DNA of 7,758 bases from Desulfobacterales bacterium. Its GTDB lineage: Bacteria; Desulfobacterota; DSM-4660; Desulfatiglandales; B25-G16. The stretch lies in contig JABXJZ010000063.1 of the NCBI GenBank assembly GCA_013375335.1, positions 1 through 7,758 on the forward strand. The letters run 5' to 3'. Position 1 is the stretch's first letter; every line of letters starts with the position of its first letter. The notes beneath the pieces are model-generated. The model was given only the letters and a program-made list of their open reading frames with translations, made no database searches and was not told the origin of the DNA. The position numbers were made by a program, and so were the translations under genes. Below are positions 7,082 through 7,758 of this stretch, piece by piece.

Positions 7082-7300
7082 ATGAAGATAAAAAAGGTCA
7101 TGGAAGGACCAAGAGATGGGGAGATTAGGTGTCTTGCCTGTTTTACGAGATTCAGGCCAAAAAGGGGTGCAGATCGGGCCGTATGCCCCAGCTGCAGAAC
7201 ACAGTGGAGGATTAGCTGGCCCTACCCTAAGACCGCGCGATTGCAAGGGCCTGTCTGGGACACATATCCAAAACCAGGCGAACCGATAAGAAAGAAATAA
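7082..7300 (+). CDS. Small four-cysteine zinc-ribbon protein preceding AOR
   Basis: Seen: 72 residues, basic and soluble, with C17-x2-C20 and C35-x2-C38 separated by 14 residues, the spacing of a zinc ribbon or rubredoxin-like knuckle. A proline/aromatic tail follows (WPYPKT at 46-51, then WDTYPKPG). GGAGGT (7071-7076) lies five bases before the ATG, supporting a real, well-translated gene. It ends 14 bases before the AOR start, so the two are almost certainly co-transcribed. No named family was recognised. It could be an electron-transfer or metal/cofactor accessory of the oxidoreductase, or a nucleic-acid-binding ribbon; the sequence alone does not decide. The cysteines might hold zinc or iron. 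Confidence 0.8.
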   Translation: MKIKKVMEGPRDGEIRCLACFTRFRPKRGADRAVCPSCRTQWRISWPYPKTARLQGPVWDTYPKPGEPIRKK

Positions 7301-7314
7301 CGAGGTGATATACG

Positions 7315-7758
7315 ATGGCGCTCAATAGAAAGGTAGCATACATAAATCTGTCCACCGGGGAGATAAGGAAAGAGGATATCCCCATTGAATGGAGAAAGAA
7401 GTTTATTGGCGGCAGGGGACTGGATGCCTATCTGTTGTACAAGAATAATCCGCCTGGCATCGATGCCTTTGACCCCGAAAACCGGGTCCTGATAAGCGCT
7501 GGCATTGCTGTGGGAACCCTCGCCTCTGCCTCTGCAAGGACCCACATAATGAGTAAATCACCCCTGACCAACTTCCTCGGCTCCGCCAATATGGGTGGGT
7601 GGTTTACGCCTGAGTTGAGGTGGGCTGGCTTTGACCATCTGGTTATCTGGGGTAAGGCCCCTCGACCTGTCTATCTCTGGGTACACAACGGTGAGATTGA
7701 CATACAGGATGCAAAGGACATCTGGGGGCAAACCCTCTATGACATGCAGACCCTCCTC
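7315..7758 (+). CDS. aor: Aldehyde:ferredoxin oxidoreductase family protein, N-terminal 148 residues, partial
   Basis: Known: AOR-family enzymes carry a tungsten (or molybdenum) bis-molybdopterin centre and a [4Fe-4S] cluster. They oxidise aldehydes to acids with ferredoxin, or act in related steps such as the BamB subunit of benzoyl-CoA reductase. Seen: the pterin-binding N-terminal domain, with YINLSTGEI (9-17), the FIGGRGLDAY motif (30-39), SARTHIMSKSPLT (73-85), SANMGG (90-95) and ELRWAGFDHLVIWGKA (100-115). The ATG has GAGGTG (7302-7307) seven bases upstream. About 470 residues, including the cluster-binding cysteines, should lie past the right edge, so substrate class and any selenocysteine cannot be judged. 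It forms a pair with the zinc-ribbon gene 14 bases upstream and follows the IclR gene, its probable regulator (inference). Confidence 0.93.
   Translation, partial: MALNRKVAYINLSTGEIRKEDIPIEWRKKFIGGRGLDAYLLYKNNPPGIDAFDPENRVLISAGIAVGTLASASARTHIMSKSPLTNFLGSANMGGWFTPELRWAGFDHLVIWGKAPRPVYLWVHNGEIDIQDAKDIWGQTLYDMQTLL

Overview
The window looks like a piece of an anaerobic bacterial chromosome. It carries the start of a tungsten/molybdopterin aldehyde:ferredoxin oxidoreductase (AOR) family gene and the selenocysteine-specific elongation factor SelB. Base composition is intermediate, Shine-Dalgarno sites are mostly strong, and GTG starts occur. AOR plus SelB plus an IclR regulator would fit an anaerobic Desulfobacterota-like or related fermenting/syntrophic organism. 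That placement is inference; nothing in the window fixes the taxon.

Layout. (1) Positions 1-2158, minus strand: the first 719 codons of a large PEP/pyruvate-binding dikinase-family protein resembling rifampicin phosphotransferase-type enzymes, running off the left edge before its phospho-histidine domain. (2) 2159-2519: a divergent intergenic region. (3) 2520-3983, plus: a membrane transporter of the Nramp fold whose two signature metal-binding motifs are replaced, ending 19 bases before a strong GC hairpin. (4) 3984-4265: a leader-like region dense in inverted repeats. (5) 4266-6170, plus: selB. (6) 6171-6272: a near-consensus sigma-70 promoter with a 12-bp-arm palindrome laid over its -10 and start site. 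(7) 6273-7031, plus: an IclR-family regulator. (8) 7026-7081: a short gap with a second TATAGA/TCTATA inverted repeat overlapping a -10-like TATACT. (9) 7082-7300, plus: a 72-residue four-cysteine zinc-ribbon protein. (10) 7315-7758, plus: the first 148 codons of an AOR-family gene.

How it may work together. The right-hand part reads as a small regulon: an IclR regulator that probably represses its own promoter, followed by a zinc-ribbon/AOR gene pair 14 bases apart. The half-site in the IclR promoter recurs in front of the pair, so the same regulator may control both (inference). SelB is a housekeeping translation factor; neither selA nor selC is visible. The transporter and the PEP-dependent enzyme are transcribed divergently and may be unrelated to the rest. 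No mobile element, CRISPR array, rRNA or convincing tRNA was seen.
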